A stretch of DNA of 64,000 nucleotides, taken from the NCBI GenBank assembly GCA_022447555.1, contig JAKVBF010000009.1, forward strand, positions 303,758 through 367,757, read 5' to 3'. The stretch's first letter is position 1, and each line of letters begins with the position of its first letter. Positions 56,213 to 64,000 of the stretch are shown here, in pieces. The stretch is from Mariniblastus sp. GTDB lineage: Bacteria; Planctomycetota; Planctomycetia; Pirellulales; Pirellulaceae. The position numbers were made by a program, and so were the translations under genes. A model generated the notes under the pieces. It saw nothing but the letters and a program-made list of their open reading frames with translations, was not told where the DNA came from and ran no database searches.

Positions 56213-57643
56213 TCAAGCCATTAATTCGTGTAGTGGGCCGTTGGTATCGAGGTGGTTCAGGTTGGAATCAGGTTGGCCAAACGTTACCTGCTGATTTAGT
56301 CCGGCCGCTTCCAAAAAGGATAGGTACAGATTACCTACCGTTCGATGCCCCTCCGTTCCATATTTGGGGTACTCAATGTAGCGACCCATATTCAGTTTGT
56401 TGCCCAGGCCTCCCAAAAGAACGAAAGGCCAGTCGTAACCCTCGCAATGGTGGTCGCCCGACGAGCATGACATATACACAATCATTGTATTGTCCAGCAT
56501 CGTCCCATCCCCCTCCGGGATGCTTTCCAATTTCTCTGCCATGGTAGCGATTGCGCGGATGTGTAGTTTTTCAATTTCCATGCGGGCTTGGTGCCCCGTC
56601 CATCCATTGGAGGCTCTGTTTTCAGCTAGGTGGCCCAGGCCATGAACGTGGTCGCTCAGCCCCAGTTCAGTATATTTCACACCGAGTGTGTCCGGTCTTA
56701 GTGTGACCACATTGGTGAGGCCCGAAATCAACGCTGCCGAAGCAATTTCAAAATGCGAATCGATGCGGGCTGAGGGTGTGGTCTCATCATAGCGATCAGT
56801 CAGCTCCGGGGCGTGCTGTTGAATCCGCTCGCGGAGCGCCACTTTTTTTTGTTCGATCTTTTGGAGCGATTGGAATGAATTCAGGTACAGATCAAAGCGT
56901 TCTCTGTCTTCTCCCGATAGTTGTTTCTCGACTCGTTTTGCATCGGCATTCAAAAAATCCATCAAGTTCCCGTTAAGGGCGAGTTTCTTATTCAATTCCG
57001 CTGGACTAGTGACCGCAGCCCCGAAGAGTTCTAGAAAGGCCTTCCGAGGTGAGGCCTGGTAGGCAACGGGTTTGGCGGCGCCATAGGCTGAGAGGTTGGG
57101 GTAACAGTAGCTGTCTTCGGCCTTATCGTTCCCAAGTAAACGACCGTTCATGGCCATCCCGTACATTGGGTAGGGGCCGGTTGAAAGATGACGCCCCAGC
57201 AGGCAATCGAGCGTGGGCGCAACGGCAACGGTCTCTGAATCGTGCAGGGAGAGTGTGCCGAAACCTTTCGTATGATTTCCCCGAAAGCCTACTCCCGAAA
57301 GACTCTGGAGGATCGTGAGACGGTCTTTGAACGATTCCAGAGACGCGAGTTTCTCGGGCAGTTGGTGATCCGCCAAGGAGACATTCACAAGAGGTCCCTG
57401 AAGGCGGCCGCGATTCCCTAATTTTTTCCCATCATCCGGATGAATGAAATGGTTGCCAAGTCCCGGTGGGACGAGGTTGTATTTGTCGATCCCTGAGGAT
57501 TTCACCACGAAGACGAATCGTTTGGGCAGCGTCTGTTCTTCGGCCAGGCCGTGAGCATGGATCGACCGTAAGCAAGAGGCCATGGCTACAGACATCCCAC
57601 CGATTGAAAGATTTTGAAGGGCGCGTCTTCGTGTCATCAGCAT
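56213..57643 (-). CDS. DUF1552 domain protein
   Basis: This 476-residue protein belongs to the DUF1552 family, which planctomycetes carry with DUF1592 partners. The N-terminus has a twin-arginine-like signal (MLMTRRRALQNLSIGGMSVA). Typical motifs include FVFVVKSSGIDKYN near the start, SLHDSETVAVAPTLD and HGLGHLAENRASNGW in the middle, and GHRTVGNLYLSFLEAAG towards the end. The ATG at 57643 has an AGGA site ahead. It is 67 bp downstream of the DUF1592 gene and probably cotranscribed. Confidence 0.88.
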   Translation of the reverse strand: MLMTRRRALQNLSIGGMSVAMASCLRSIHAHGLAEEQTLPKRFVFVVKSSGIDKYNLVPPGLGNHFIHPDDGKKLGNRGRLQGPLVNVSLADHQLPEKLASLESFKDRLTILQSLSGVGFRGNHTKGFGTLSLHDSETVAVAPTLDCLLGRHLSTGPYPMYGMAMNGRLLGNDKAEDSYCYPNLSAYGAAKPVAYQASPRKAFLELFGAAVTSPAELNKKLALNGNLMDFLNADAKRVEKQLSGEDRERFDLYLNSFQSLQKIEQKKVALRERIQQHAPELTDRYDETTPSARIDSHFEIASAALISGLTNVVTLRPDTLGVKYTELGLSDHVHGLGHLAENRASNGWTGHQARMEIEKLHIRAIATMAEKLESIPEGDGTMLDNTMIVYMSCSSGDHHCEGYDWPFVLLGGLGNKLNMGRYIEYPKYGTEGHRTVGNLYLSFLEAAGLNQQVTFGQPDSNLNHLDTNGPLHELMA

Positions 57644-57710
57644 GGGCGAATTCCTGCGTTTCACTCGGGTCCAGTTTTCGGCCGAAGTTGTATTTTAGTT
57701 GAATCTCATT

Positions 57711-60059
57711 TTAACGTCGATAGATAAAGGAGTCGGAGCTGAGCAGCGAAACCACGAGGGATTTAAAACTTCCTCCATTTTCCAGATAGGCCCGTTCGGC
57801 GTCGATCAAGGTTTTTGAGTCGCTGAGCATTTCATTTCGTCCCATAAAATACCTGAAAAGATGACGGATAAACGATTGCCGAACGCGATCAGAGTGAGCC
57901 AAACGGTGTATCATTTCAACTGCATCGTTGACCTCGCCATCCACCTCGGGGTCCCCTGAAAACCGGATCGCACCAGTTGCGTCCACGGGTCGGGTGGTCA
58001 GTTTGTCCTCTCTGAGTTTGCGGTCGAATTCTCCATCCCGGCGGAGGTAAATATGATTGTTCTCATCGAAGTAGTGATGTAGCCGGTGGCGACCCCAATC
58101 ATCGAACACTTCGAACGGCTCGCCAAGCGGATTGATTTTACGATGACATTTCCAGCATCGATCTGCCCTAAGCGGTTCCATCCTCTCTCGCAACGTTAAA
58201 TGAGGATCGGTCGGGACGGAGGCGTCCACGTCGGGTGGGACGTCGCCTAGCACGCCGGCCAATAACCGCGTGTAGACCCAAATCCCTCGGTGAATTGGAT
58301 CGTTGTCCTCATTGAGGGAATGAGCGGCCAACCAGGCTGGATGGGTTAACAGTCCTGCCCGCTGTTTTGGCGGCATTGTGATAGGCTGTTCCAGAGGCCA
58401 GGGCCAGATCTGTTCATCGATTCGGCCGCTGCTGGGAAGGTTGTAAGGGCCGATATATAAAAGGTCGCCGATGCCCCGTGATTTTTGCGTGAACGGGAAA
58501 CCGGGGTGGGAATAGATCCCCTGTTCGAGTGCCTTGCGGAAATTGGCAACGGTTCGCCCGGCCTCTTTGCGGGTCGACTCGAGTGCCTGTTGGGCCTTTT
58601 CGGGCATCTCCTTGAAATTAAAATCTCGCTCAATCTGTTCTTGGCGTTTGGCCACCTGGGCATCGATGAAACCCGGGTCGGTCACCTCGGCGAGTCTCTC
58701 CTCATAACGCTCGCGGGCATACTCGTTATGACCGGGATGAGCGATGAAAAATTCGTTGGTCGTTAATAAGTTGGCAATGAAATCTTGGTCTTTCCGTAGG
58801 ACGTGCTCAATTAACAAACTGGCGTCAAAGATCAGCATGTCCGTATTCCACTGACGGATCTTTTCTTGGCGTTGTCGTTCCGGATCCTTGAAGACGGTTC
58901 CGGCTCGGTGGAAGCCGAAATATTCATGAAAGAATCGAGGGATTCGGGGTAGATCCTTCCGAGACCACGTTCCGCTCAGCAACTGTTCATCGACAAGCTG
59001 CCTAACCAGCACTGCGACATCTTCCTTCGTTTGGAGCTTTCCCTGTTGAAGCGCATCGTAAATGTATTCGTTCCTCTCCGGGCCATGGTCGGTCAGCGCA
59101 TAGGCAAGGGAGTAGGCCAATTCGTCCGGCGATAGCATTCGGCGGCCGTGCTCATCGACCTCCCCCAATCCGAACTCCATTCGATAGATCGATTCCGGAC
59201 TGAGAAACATCGCTTTGATCGTGGTTTTCAGTCCATCCAGTGGACCGCCGATCTGGATGTTTTGTTGCAGGAACGTGAGATATTTTTTCTGTTCGGTTTC
59301 GTTCGGGTCGCGCCCAATCACTCGTTTGAATTCCCGGCGTATCCGATTTTGCAGTTGGGGTACTTTTAGCTGTTCGGGGTCCTGACCGAATTCTTGGAAC
59401 TCACCTCGTTTTTCACGTTCACCTAAAAATGAATCGGCCACGATGATCGCCATCTGCACCGTGCTTTGATCGGCAATCGATAGGGCGCCGTAATCTCGTA
59501 TCTCGTTCTCGGGAGTGACATAGGTGTAAGGGCTCTTGGCATTTCCGAAACCTTTGTTCGCAAAAATTTCGGGGCTGAACCGCCATAGTCGCGCTGGGGA
59601 ATAGGGGGGCGTGTTGATTTCACCGGAAAAAAGGGTTTCGTGGTCGACCCAATTCCCGAACTCCGGCGACAATAGTTTCTTGCGATAGGCTTCGAATCGC
59701 CCTGCGGCGACCATCTCTTGGAAGACCCAATCGACTAGTTTCGCCTTCTCTTTTGAATGGGGTTGGGTTTCATCAGGGGGTGGCATGTCGCCAAATTTGA
59801 CCGCATGCATCACATCCAGCCAGCGATTGGCGTTCCCATCTGAGGAAAAATCGGCGGCCAGTCCTTCGATGTCGAGATCACCCTCGGCCCCCTCGCCCGA
59901 GTGGCAGTCGTAGCAGTGGGCGGTCAAAAATGGTTTGACGGTTGATTGAAAGTTAAAAGGGCGTTGGCTCTCCTGCGCGAACCCTTGGTTCACCAAAAGG
60001 ACACAGCAAAAGAGGACCAGTGTGGTGATGTTTCGCGGGTTGGGAAAAAGGTAATCCAT
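57711..60059 (-). CDS. Exported DUF1592/DUF1588 protein with cytochrome-type heme motifs
   Basis: This 782-residue protein has the planctomycete-type domain order: an N-terminal cytochrome-like segment with CYDCH (C49, C52, H53), then DUF1587, DUF1592 and DUF1588 regions, with a second motif CWKCH (DRCWKCHRKINPLGEPFEVFDD), and a DUF1585-like end (FIRHLFRYFMGRNEML). The ATG at 60059 opens on a signal peptide (ITTLVLFCCVLLVNQGFA). It probably acts in the periplasm in an oxidative process with its DUF1552 partner, but the substrate is not known. Confidence 0.9.
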   Translation of the reverse strand: MDYLFPNPRNITTLVLFCCVLLVNQGFAQESQRPFNFQSTVKPFLTAHCYDCHSGEGAEGDLDIEGLAADFSSDGNANRWLDVMHAVKFGDMPPPDETQPHSKEKAKLVDWVFQEMVAAGRFEAYRKKLLSPEFGNWVDHETLFSGEINTPPYSPARLWRFSPEIFANKGFGNAKSPYTYVTPENEIRDYGALSIADQSTVQMAIIVADSFLGEREKRGEFQEFGQDPEQLKVPQLQNRIRREFKRVIGRDPNETEQKKYLTFLQQNIQIGGPLDGLKTTIKAMFLSPESIYRMEFGLGEVDEHGRRMLSPDELAYSLAYALTDHGPERNEYIYDALQQGKLQTKEDVAVLVRQLVDEQLLSGTWSRKDLPRIPRFFHEYFGFHRAGTVFKDPERQRQEKIRQWNTDMLIFDASLLIEHVLRKDQDFIANLLTTNEFFIAHPGHNEYARERYEERLAEVTDPGFIDAQVAKRQEQIERDFNFKEMPEKAQQALESTRKEAGRTVANFRKALEQGIYSHPGFPFTQKSRGIGDLLYIGPYNLPSSGRIDEQIWPWPLEQPITMPPKQRAGLLTHPAWLAAHSLNEDNDPIHRGIWVYTRLLAGVLGDVPPDVDASVPTDPHLTLRERMEPLRADRCWKCHRKINPLGEPFEVFDDWGRHRLHHYFDENNHIYLRRDGEFDRKLREDKLTTRPVDATGAIRFSGDPEVDGEVNDAVEMIHRLAHSDRVRQSFIRHLFRYFMGRNEMLSDSKTLIDAERAYLENGGSFKSLVVSLLSSDSFIYRR

Positions 60060-60374
60060 AAGGTCTACAGGGTAACAGAGATCCCCTGGGGTTAAAAGAA
60101 ACCATCGTGGGGCTGTTTTCGCGAAAACCGGGTCTCTCTGACGATCGGTAAAGAGTGAGATGGCAGAATGACTCGCGAGATTTGTTTTCATCGCGGTTTG
60201 CAACCTACGAATGGTTCGTGCTGGAGCGAGTTCATGTTAGGCTTTGTTCAGCCAGGGTTGTGTTGGTGTCAGCTGATGCGAATACAAGCTAAAAAAGAGA
60301 ACACGCAACGCAAGGTAAAGGGACGACTTAAACGTCGCTTTGGTTTATTAATTAATTGAATAAGGTAATTGAAG
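60060..60374. other. Divergent promoter region
   Basis: This 315-bp gap lies between the DUF1592 gene (minus) and the sulfatase gene (plus). It becomes AT-rich over the last 90 bp before the sulfatase. An AAGG site is found at about 60362-60365. No clear operator was seen. Confidence 0.45.
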
Positions 60375-62099
60375 ATGCAGCGGAAGAAGAGGATGCGGAA
60401 CACCATTATCACGTGGGTCCTGTTGGTCTCTGCCTTGAGTGTGGCGGCCTGCAACGCGAAGGTGAACGACGCGCCCAACATCGTGCTGATCATGTCCGAC
60501 GATATGGGTTTCTCCGACATCGGTTGCTATGGCGGCGAGATCAATACACCCCATCTCGATCAGCTTGCCTCGCGGGGCCTGCGGTTTACGCAGTTTTACA
60601 ACACCGCTCGGTGTTGCCCCACGCGAGCGGCGCTGCTGTCAGGAGTGTATCAGCATCAGGCAGGCGTGGGGCTGATGACGGGGGACAACAATCTTCCTGG
60701 TTATCGCGGCGAACTGGGGCGCAACGTGGTGTCGATTGCCGAGGCGCTAAGCAGAGCGGGGTACCGTCGGTACATGGCCGGTAAATGGCACATCACTAAG
60801 TACGTTAATCCCAACGGCCCAAAAAATAATTGGCCACTGCAACGCGGGTTCGAGAAGTTTTACGGCACGATCACAGGCGCGGGTAGTTTCTACGACCCGG
60901 CGACACTCTGTCGGGGGAACACGTTCATCACACCGGTCAATGATCCGGAGTACCAACCCAAGACCTATTACTACACCGATGCCATCAGCGACAACGCGGT
61001 GAGATTCCTCGGGCAGCACGCAGAGGAATCCCCTGACCAGCCGTTTTTCCTGTACGCCGCCTATACGACCGCGCACTGGCCGATGCACGCACTGCCGCGT
61101 GACATCGCCAAATACAAGGGGAAATACGATCAGGGCTTCGAACCGATTCGCCAGGCTCGATTGAAGAGGCTCAAAACATTGGGCCTGGTTTCGGCCGAGA
61201 CGCAGCTTTCGCCGTCAGCCGATGATTGGAATGCGGTAAGTGACAAGCCCTGGGAATCGCGAAATATGGAAGTCTATGCGGCCATGATCGATTCGATGGA
61301 TCAAGGGATCGGGCGGATCATCGCCGAGTTGGAGCGCCAGGGGGAACTCGACAACACGCTCATCTTCTTCCTGCAGGACAACGGTGGATGCGCCGAGGGC
61401 TACGGTCGTGGCACGCCCAAAGACGGCTACGCCACCGATCTGAAACCAATGGGGCGGGATGATCTCCAACGAAAAATTTGGCCGCCCATGCAGACTCGCG
61501 ATGGACGGCCACTGAAAACCGGTCCGGGTGTGATGGCTGGGCCGGAGGATACCTTCATTGGCTATGGCCGAGGGTGGGCCAACGTCTCAAATACGCCGTT
61601 CCGCGAATACAAACATTTTGCTCACGAAGGGGGGATCTCGACCCCATTGATCGCGCACTGGCCAAGGGGGATCGCTCCCTCGCTTAAGGGGAATCTGGAA
61701 CATCAGCCCGGACACGTGATTGACATCATGGCGACCTGTGTGGACGTAGCCGGCGGAGTGTATCCCAAGCAGTTTGGCGATCACGATATTATTCCGGTCG
61801 AAGGGGTGAGTTTACGACCAGCGTTCTCTGGAAAACCGCTTGAGCGTACCGATGCACTTTATTTTGAACACCATCTCAATTGTGCGATCCGTGACGGTGA
61901 CTGGAAATTGGTCTGCAAAGGACAACGCGGCCGTGAGTCGAACGAATTTTCTTGGGAGCTTTACAATATGAAAACGGACCGGGTGGAATTGCAGAACCTC
62001 GCGGACAAGCACCCCGAAAAGGTCGAGGAGTTACTCGCCCAATGGGAGCAATGGGCGGCACGAGCCAAAGTCAAACCATGGCCCTACAAAAAGAAATGA
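60375..62099 (+). CDS. Exported arylsulfatase
   Basis: This type I sulfatase hydrolyses sulfate esters, probably from a marine polysaccharide. The formylglycine motif is CCPTRAALLSG, with C80 as the likely converted Cys of CxPxR, and D42/D43 (MSDDMGFSD) are metal ligands. GKWHIT and FLQDNGG are further conserved blocks. An N-terminal hydrophobic stretch ends in VAAC at C26, so it may be a lipoprotein. The ATG at 60375 follows an AAGG site. It overlaps the next gene by 4 bp (ATGA), suggesting an operon. Confidence 0.93.
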   Translation: MQRKKRMRNTIITWVLLVSALSVAACNAKVNDAPNIVLIMSDDMGFSDIGCYGGEINTPHLDQLASRGLRFTQFYNTARCCPTRAALLSGVYQHQAGVGLMTGDNNLPGYRGELGRNVVSIAEALSRAGYRRYMAGKWHITKYVNPNGPKNNWPLQRGFEKFYGTITGAGSFYDPATLCRGNTFITPVNDPEYQPKTYYYTDAISDNAVRFLGQHAEESPDQPFFLYAAYTTAHWPMHALPRDIAKYKGKYDQGFEPIRQARLKRLKTLGLVSAETQLSPSADDWNAVSDKPWESRNMEVYAAMIDSMDQGIGRIIAELERQGELDNTLIFFLQDNGGCAEGYGRGTPKDGYATDLKPMGRDDLQRKIWPPMQTRDGRPLKTGPGVMAGPEDTFIGYGRGWANVSNTPFREYKHFAHEGGISTPLIAHWPRGIAPSLKGNLEHQPGHVIDIMATCVDVAGGVYPKQFGDHDIIPVEGVSLRPAFSGKPLERTDALYFEHHLNCAIRDGDWKLVCKGQRGRESNEFSWELYNMKTDRVELQNLADKHPEKVEELLAQWEQWAARAKVKPWPYKKK

Positions 62100-63532
62100 G
62101 TGAAACGATGAAACATCGCTTTAACCGAAGAGTGGCTTGGATGGTTGGTTGCGTGGTTGGGATGACCTTTGCTGGCATCACTGTTTTCGAATCAACCGCG
62201 AAAGCAAACGAGTTGGAAACAGGACGGAGCCACTTCCTCTTGCTGGACAGCCGGATGGTTGAGGAAACCGAGAACGCGCGACTCGCCCTGGGGACGGTTC
62301 AGAAACACAAAAGCAACCCACTGTTTGTGGAGGATAAACCTTGGGAGATACGTTTCGATAATCTTTACGGGAACGTCATGTATGACCCAGAGGAGAAGAT
62401 TTACAAATGTTGGTACAGTCCCTTCATCGTGGACCGATCGGCAAAGGGAATGACCCTCGAACAGCGTCAGAAAAAATACCGTCCGGGTCCCGGTCGTGAA
62501 ATGGGGATCTGCTATGCAACGTCCCAGGACGGTATCCGGTGGGAAAAGCCTGAACTGGGGCTGGTCGAGTATGAGGGGAGCAAGACGAACAATCTGGTTT
62601 GGCGGGGGCCCCATGGTGCAGGTATCTTCAAAGACCCGTCTGACCCGGATCCGGCCCGCCGCTACAAAATGATCATGCAGGGCCTCAAGACAAGCTGTTC
62701 GGCCGATGGCATCCATTGGAGCAAGGCCGAAATGGTCAACCTTGGGGAAATCGCCGGTGACACGCATAACAATGCGTTCTGGGATTCTGATTTAAAGAAG
62801 TATATCGGGATGACTCGGACCTGGGGCCCGAAGGGGCGAGAGGTGACTCGCATCGAGAGTCCTGATTTCAAGAGATGGACCAACACCGGAGTCGTGATGG
62901 AAGCGCTAAATCGAGGGGCGCAGCCATACGCGATGCCCGTCTTTCGCTATGGTGGTGTTTACCTAGGGCTGCTCGCTTCTTTCGGCGACGAAGATCGCAC
63001 TCGGTCGAAACTGGCATGGAGTCCCGATTCGATCAAATGGCACCGTATCGATCCCGACTCGGACCTGATTCCCAATTCGGAGACCGTCTTGGACTATGAC
63101 TACGGGTGTGTTTATGCCTGTGCCTATCCAGTTTTTCTGGATCACGAAATTCGGCTCTACTATGGTGGCAGCGACTATAAGCATGGTGGGTGGCGTAATG
63201 GGAACCTATCCCTCGCCACCCTTCGCCCGGATGGTTTTGCCGGGTATCAGCAGAAGAACCCCGAAAAACCCGCCATCATCACGACGACTGCCGTTGGTTA
63301 TGCTGGACAGGAAATTCGGATCACTGCGGACGTGTTCGACGGGGGTTCGGTCGAGGTGAGCGTGGTGGATGAGCAAGGGCGAGACATAGTCTCGGCTGGA
63401 ACCGTGTCGAAGACGGTGACCGACGGACGGCTGACATGGAACAAGACGATGAAGGTCGACACGATTCGGCTGCGGTTCAAGATTGATCGCGCCAAGCTTT
63501 ATTCGTTCCGATTCGGTGCCGCCAACCAGTGA
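62096..63532 (+). CDS. Secreted beta-propeller glycoside-hydrolase-like protein
   Basis: This 478-residue exported protein resembles five-bladed propeller glycoside hydrolases (GH43/GH117-like or sialidase-like), though the family is not certain. Repeated blades include CYATSQDGIRWEKPELGLVEY, CSADGIHWSKAE, TRIESPDFKRWTNTG and AWSPDSIKWHRI. Its signal peptide follows the second Met (VAWMVGCVVGMTFAGITVF). The start at 62096 is coupled to the sulfatase stop by ATGA; 62108 is an alternative. The C-terminus is a small beta domain. It probably works with the sulfatase on the same polysaccharide. Confidence 0.82.
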   Translation: MSETMKHRFNRRVAWMVGCVVGMTFAGITVFESTAKANELETGRSHFLLLDSRMVEETENARLALGTVQKHKSNPLFVEDKPWEIRFDNLYGNVMYDPEEKIYKCWYSPFIVDRSAKGMTLEQRQKKYRPGPGREMGICYATSQDGIRWEKPELGLVEYEGSKTNNLVWRGPHGAGIFKDPSDPDPARRYKMIMQGLKTSCSADGIHWSKAEMVNLGEIAGDTHNNAFWDSDLKKYIGMTRTWGPKGREVTRIESPDFKRWTNTGVVMEALNRGAQPYAMPVFRYGGVYLGLLASFGDEDRTRSKLAWSPDSIKWHRIDPDSDLIPNSETVLDYDYGCVYACAYPVFLDHEIRLYYGGSDYKHGGWRNGNLSLATLRPDGFAGYQQKNPEKPAIITTTAVGYAGQEIRITADVFDGGSVEVSVVDEQGRDIVSAGTVSKTVTDGRLTWNKTMKVDTIRLRFKIDRAKLYSFRFGAANQ

Positions 63533-63595
63533 AACGGGATTGGAAAGTGATGATTGGTCGGAATTAAATCAAATGATAGGTTTAGGACAACTCAG

Positions 63596-64000
63596 ATGAA
63601 TTCAACAAGACGTGTCATATTTCGGCTGCCTATCCTGCTGGTTGGGCTGATCTCCCTCGGTGTTTCGTTGGTACCCCGCGCTGACGCGCAGGATGACCCA
63701 ACGACTCCGCAACCGAAGCACCAGTCCATCATACCTGCACCTCGGATCGCCGAATGGTGGTTCGCCCGCCAAGCTGAAAAAATCGGCCTGATGAGCAAGG
63801 GTGATATCGATCTGTTGATGGTCGGCGATTCGATTACGAACAATTTTGAAAATGAACAGGTCGGCTTGAAAGTATGGGAAGAGTACTTTGTGCCGCTCAA
63901 GGCAATCAACCTCGGGTTCGGCGGAGATCGAACCGAGCACGTACTGTGGCGATTGGATCACCTCCCCGTCATGAAGGTGGCACCGAAGGCTGCGGTTGTT
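63596..64000 (+). CDS. Secreted SGNH/GDSL hydrolase, cut by window end
   Basis: The frame from ATG 63596 is open to the last base, so only the first 135 residues are seen. It begins with a signal peptide (LPILLVGLISLGVSLVPRADA). The SGNH block I is DLLMVGDSITNNF, and block II is INLGFGGDRTEHVLWRL, a form common in PAF-acetylhydrolase-like SGNH proteins. It follows the propeller gene by 63 bp and likely belongs to the same degradation operon, perhaps removing acetyl groups. Confidence 0.85.
   Translation, partial: MNSTRRVIFRLPILLVGLISLGVSLVPRADAQDDPTTPQPKHQSIIPAPRIAEWWFARQAEKIGLMSKGDIDLLMVGDSITNNFENEQVGLKVWEEYFVPLKAINLGFGGDRTEHVLWRLDHLPVMKVAPKAAVV

Noticed and set aside
1-64000. CRISPR arrays, insertion sequences, integrases, tRNA or rRNA genes
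   Set aside because: No regularly spaced repeats, transposase motifs, or cloverleaf or rRNA signatures were found by eye.

Overview
The window reads as chromosomal DNA from a planctomycete, most likely a marine Pirellulales-type bacterium of roughly 50% GC. The evidence is the combination of a DUF1552 protein, a cytochrome-type DUF1592/DUF1588 protein, a secreted sulfatase next to a glycoside-hydrolase-like protein and SGNH hydrolases, a Gfo/Idh/MocA oxidoreductase with a Tat signal, a Minf_1886-family protein, and many secreted proteins with no recognisable relatives. I found no rRNA, tRNA, CRISPR array, insertion sequence, integrase or phage gene. About 47 protein genes are supported, on both strands in short operons.

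Region by region. 0-10 kb: a lipid A acyltransferase-like protein, a secreted tricorn-type S41 protease, and on the minus strand an amidase followed by a large BNR/VPS10-like beta-propeller protein. 9.7-16.6 kb: FabZ-like and FabH-like fatty-acid enzymes, a possible methyltransferase-fold protein, a sulfotransferase and an 857-residue secreted coiled-coil protein. 16.9-18.7 kb: a TerB-like protein and a nucleotidyltransferase-HD protein. 18.8-24.8 kb: a TetR/CerR-type regulator with a nested palindromic operator upstream, then an RND adaptor and RND pump in one tight operon. 24.8-32.3 kb: a small lipoprotein, a BshB1-like deacetylase, an ApbE flavin transferase, the Tat-exported oxidoreductase, a Cys-rich secreted protein, a Pro/Thr-rich lipoprotein and an OleC-type acyl-AMP ligase. 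32.5-43.4 kb: a zinc-ribbon/TPR protein, RicT, a Minf_1886 protein, a 46-residue membrane peptide, a D-2-hydroxyacid dehydrogenase, an enlarged RNase HII-like protein, an SGNH-Dabb fusion, a receiver domain with Glu at the phosphorylation site, QueG and a PlsC-type acyltransferase.

43.5-53.2 kb, minus strand: a MoxR ATPase, DUF58 protein, membrane protein, two von Willebrand A proteins and a TPR-like secreted protein form a Bat-type operon, followed after a terminator by a 1300-residue membrane-anchored protein. 53.4-60.1 kb: a winged-helix/AAA ATPase, a Ca2+/Na+ antiporter, and the DUF1552 and DUF1592 pair. 60.4-64.0 kb: a sulfatase, a beta-propeller hydrolase-like protein and an SGNH hydrolase cut by the window edge, which together look like a small polysaccharide-degradation operon.

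No textbook defence or mobile system is present. The observations most worth following up are the RNase HII-like protein with all four acidic positions but a large insertion, the D-to-E receiver domain, the nested operator in front of the RND operon, the SGNH-Dabb fusion, and an in-frame disordered-looking tail lying beyond two stop codons after the Bat-type TPR gene. All functional calls come from reading motifs by eye; no database search was run.
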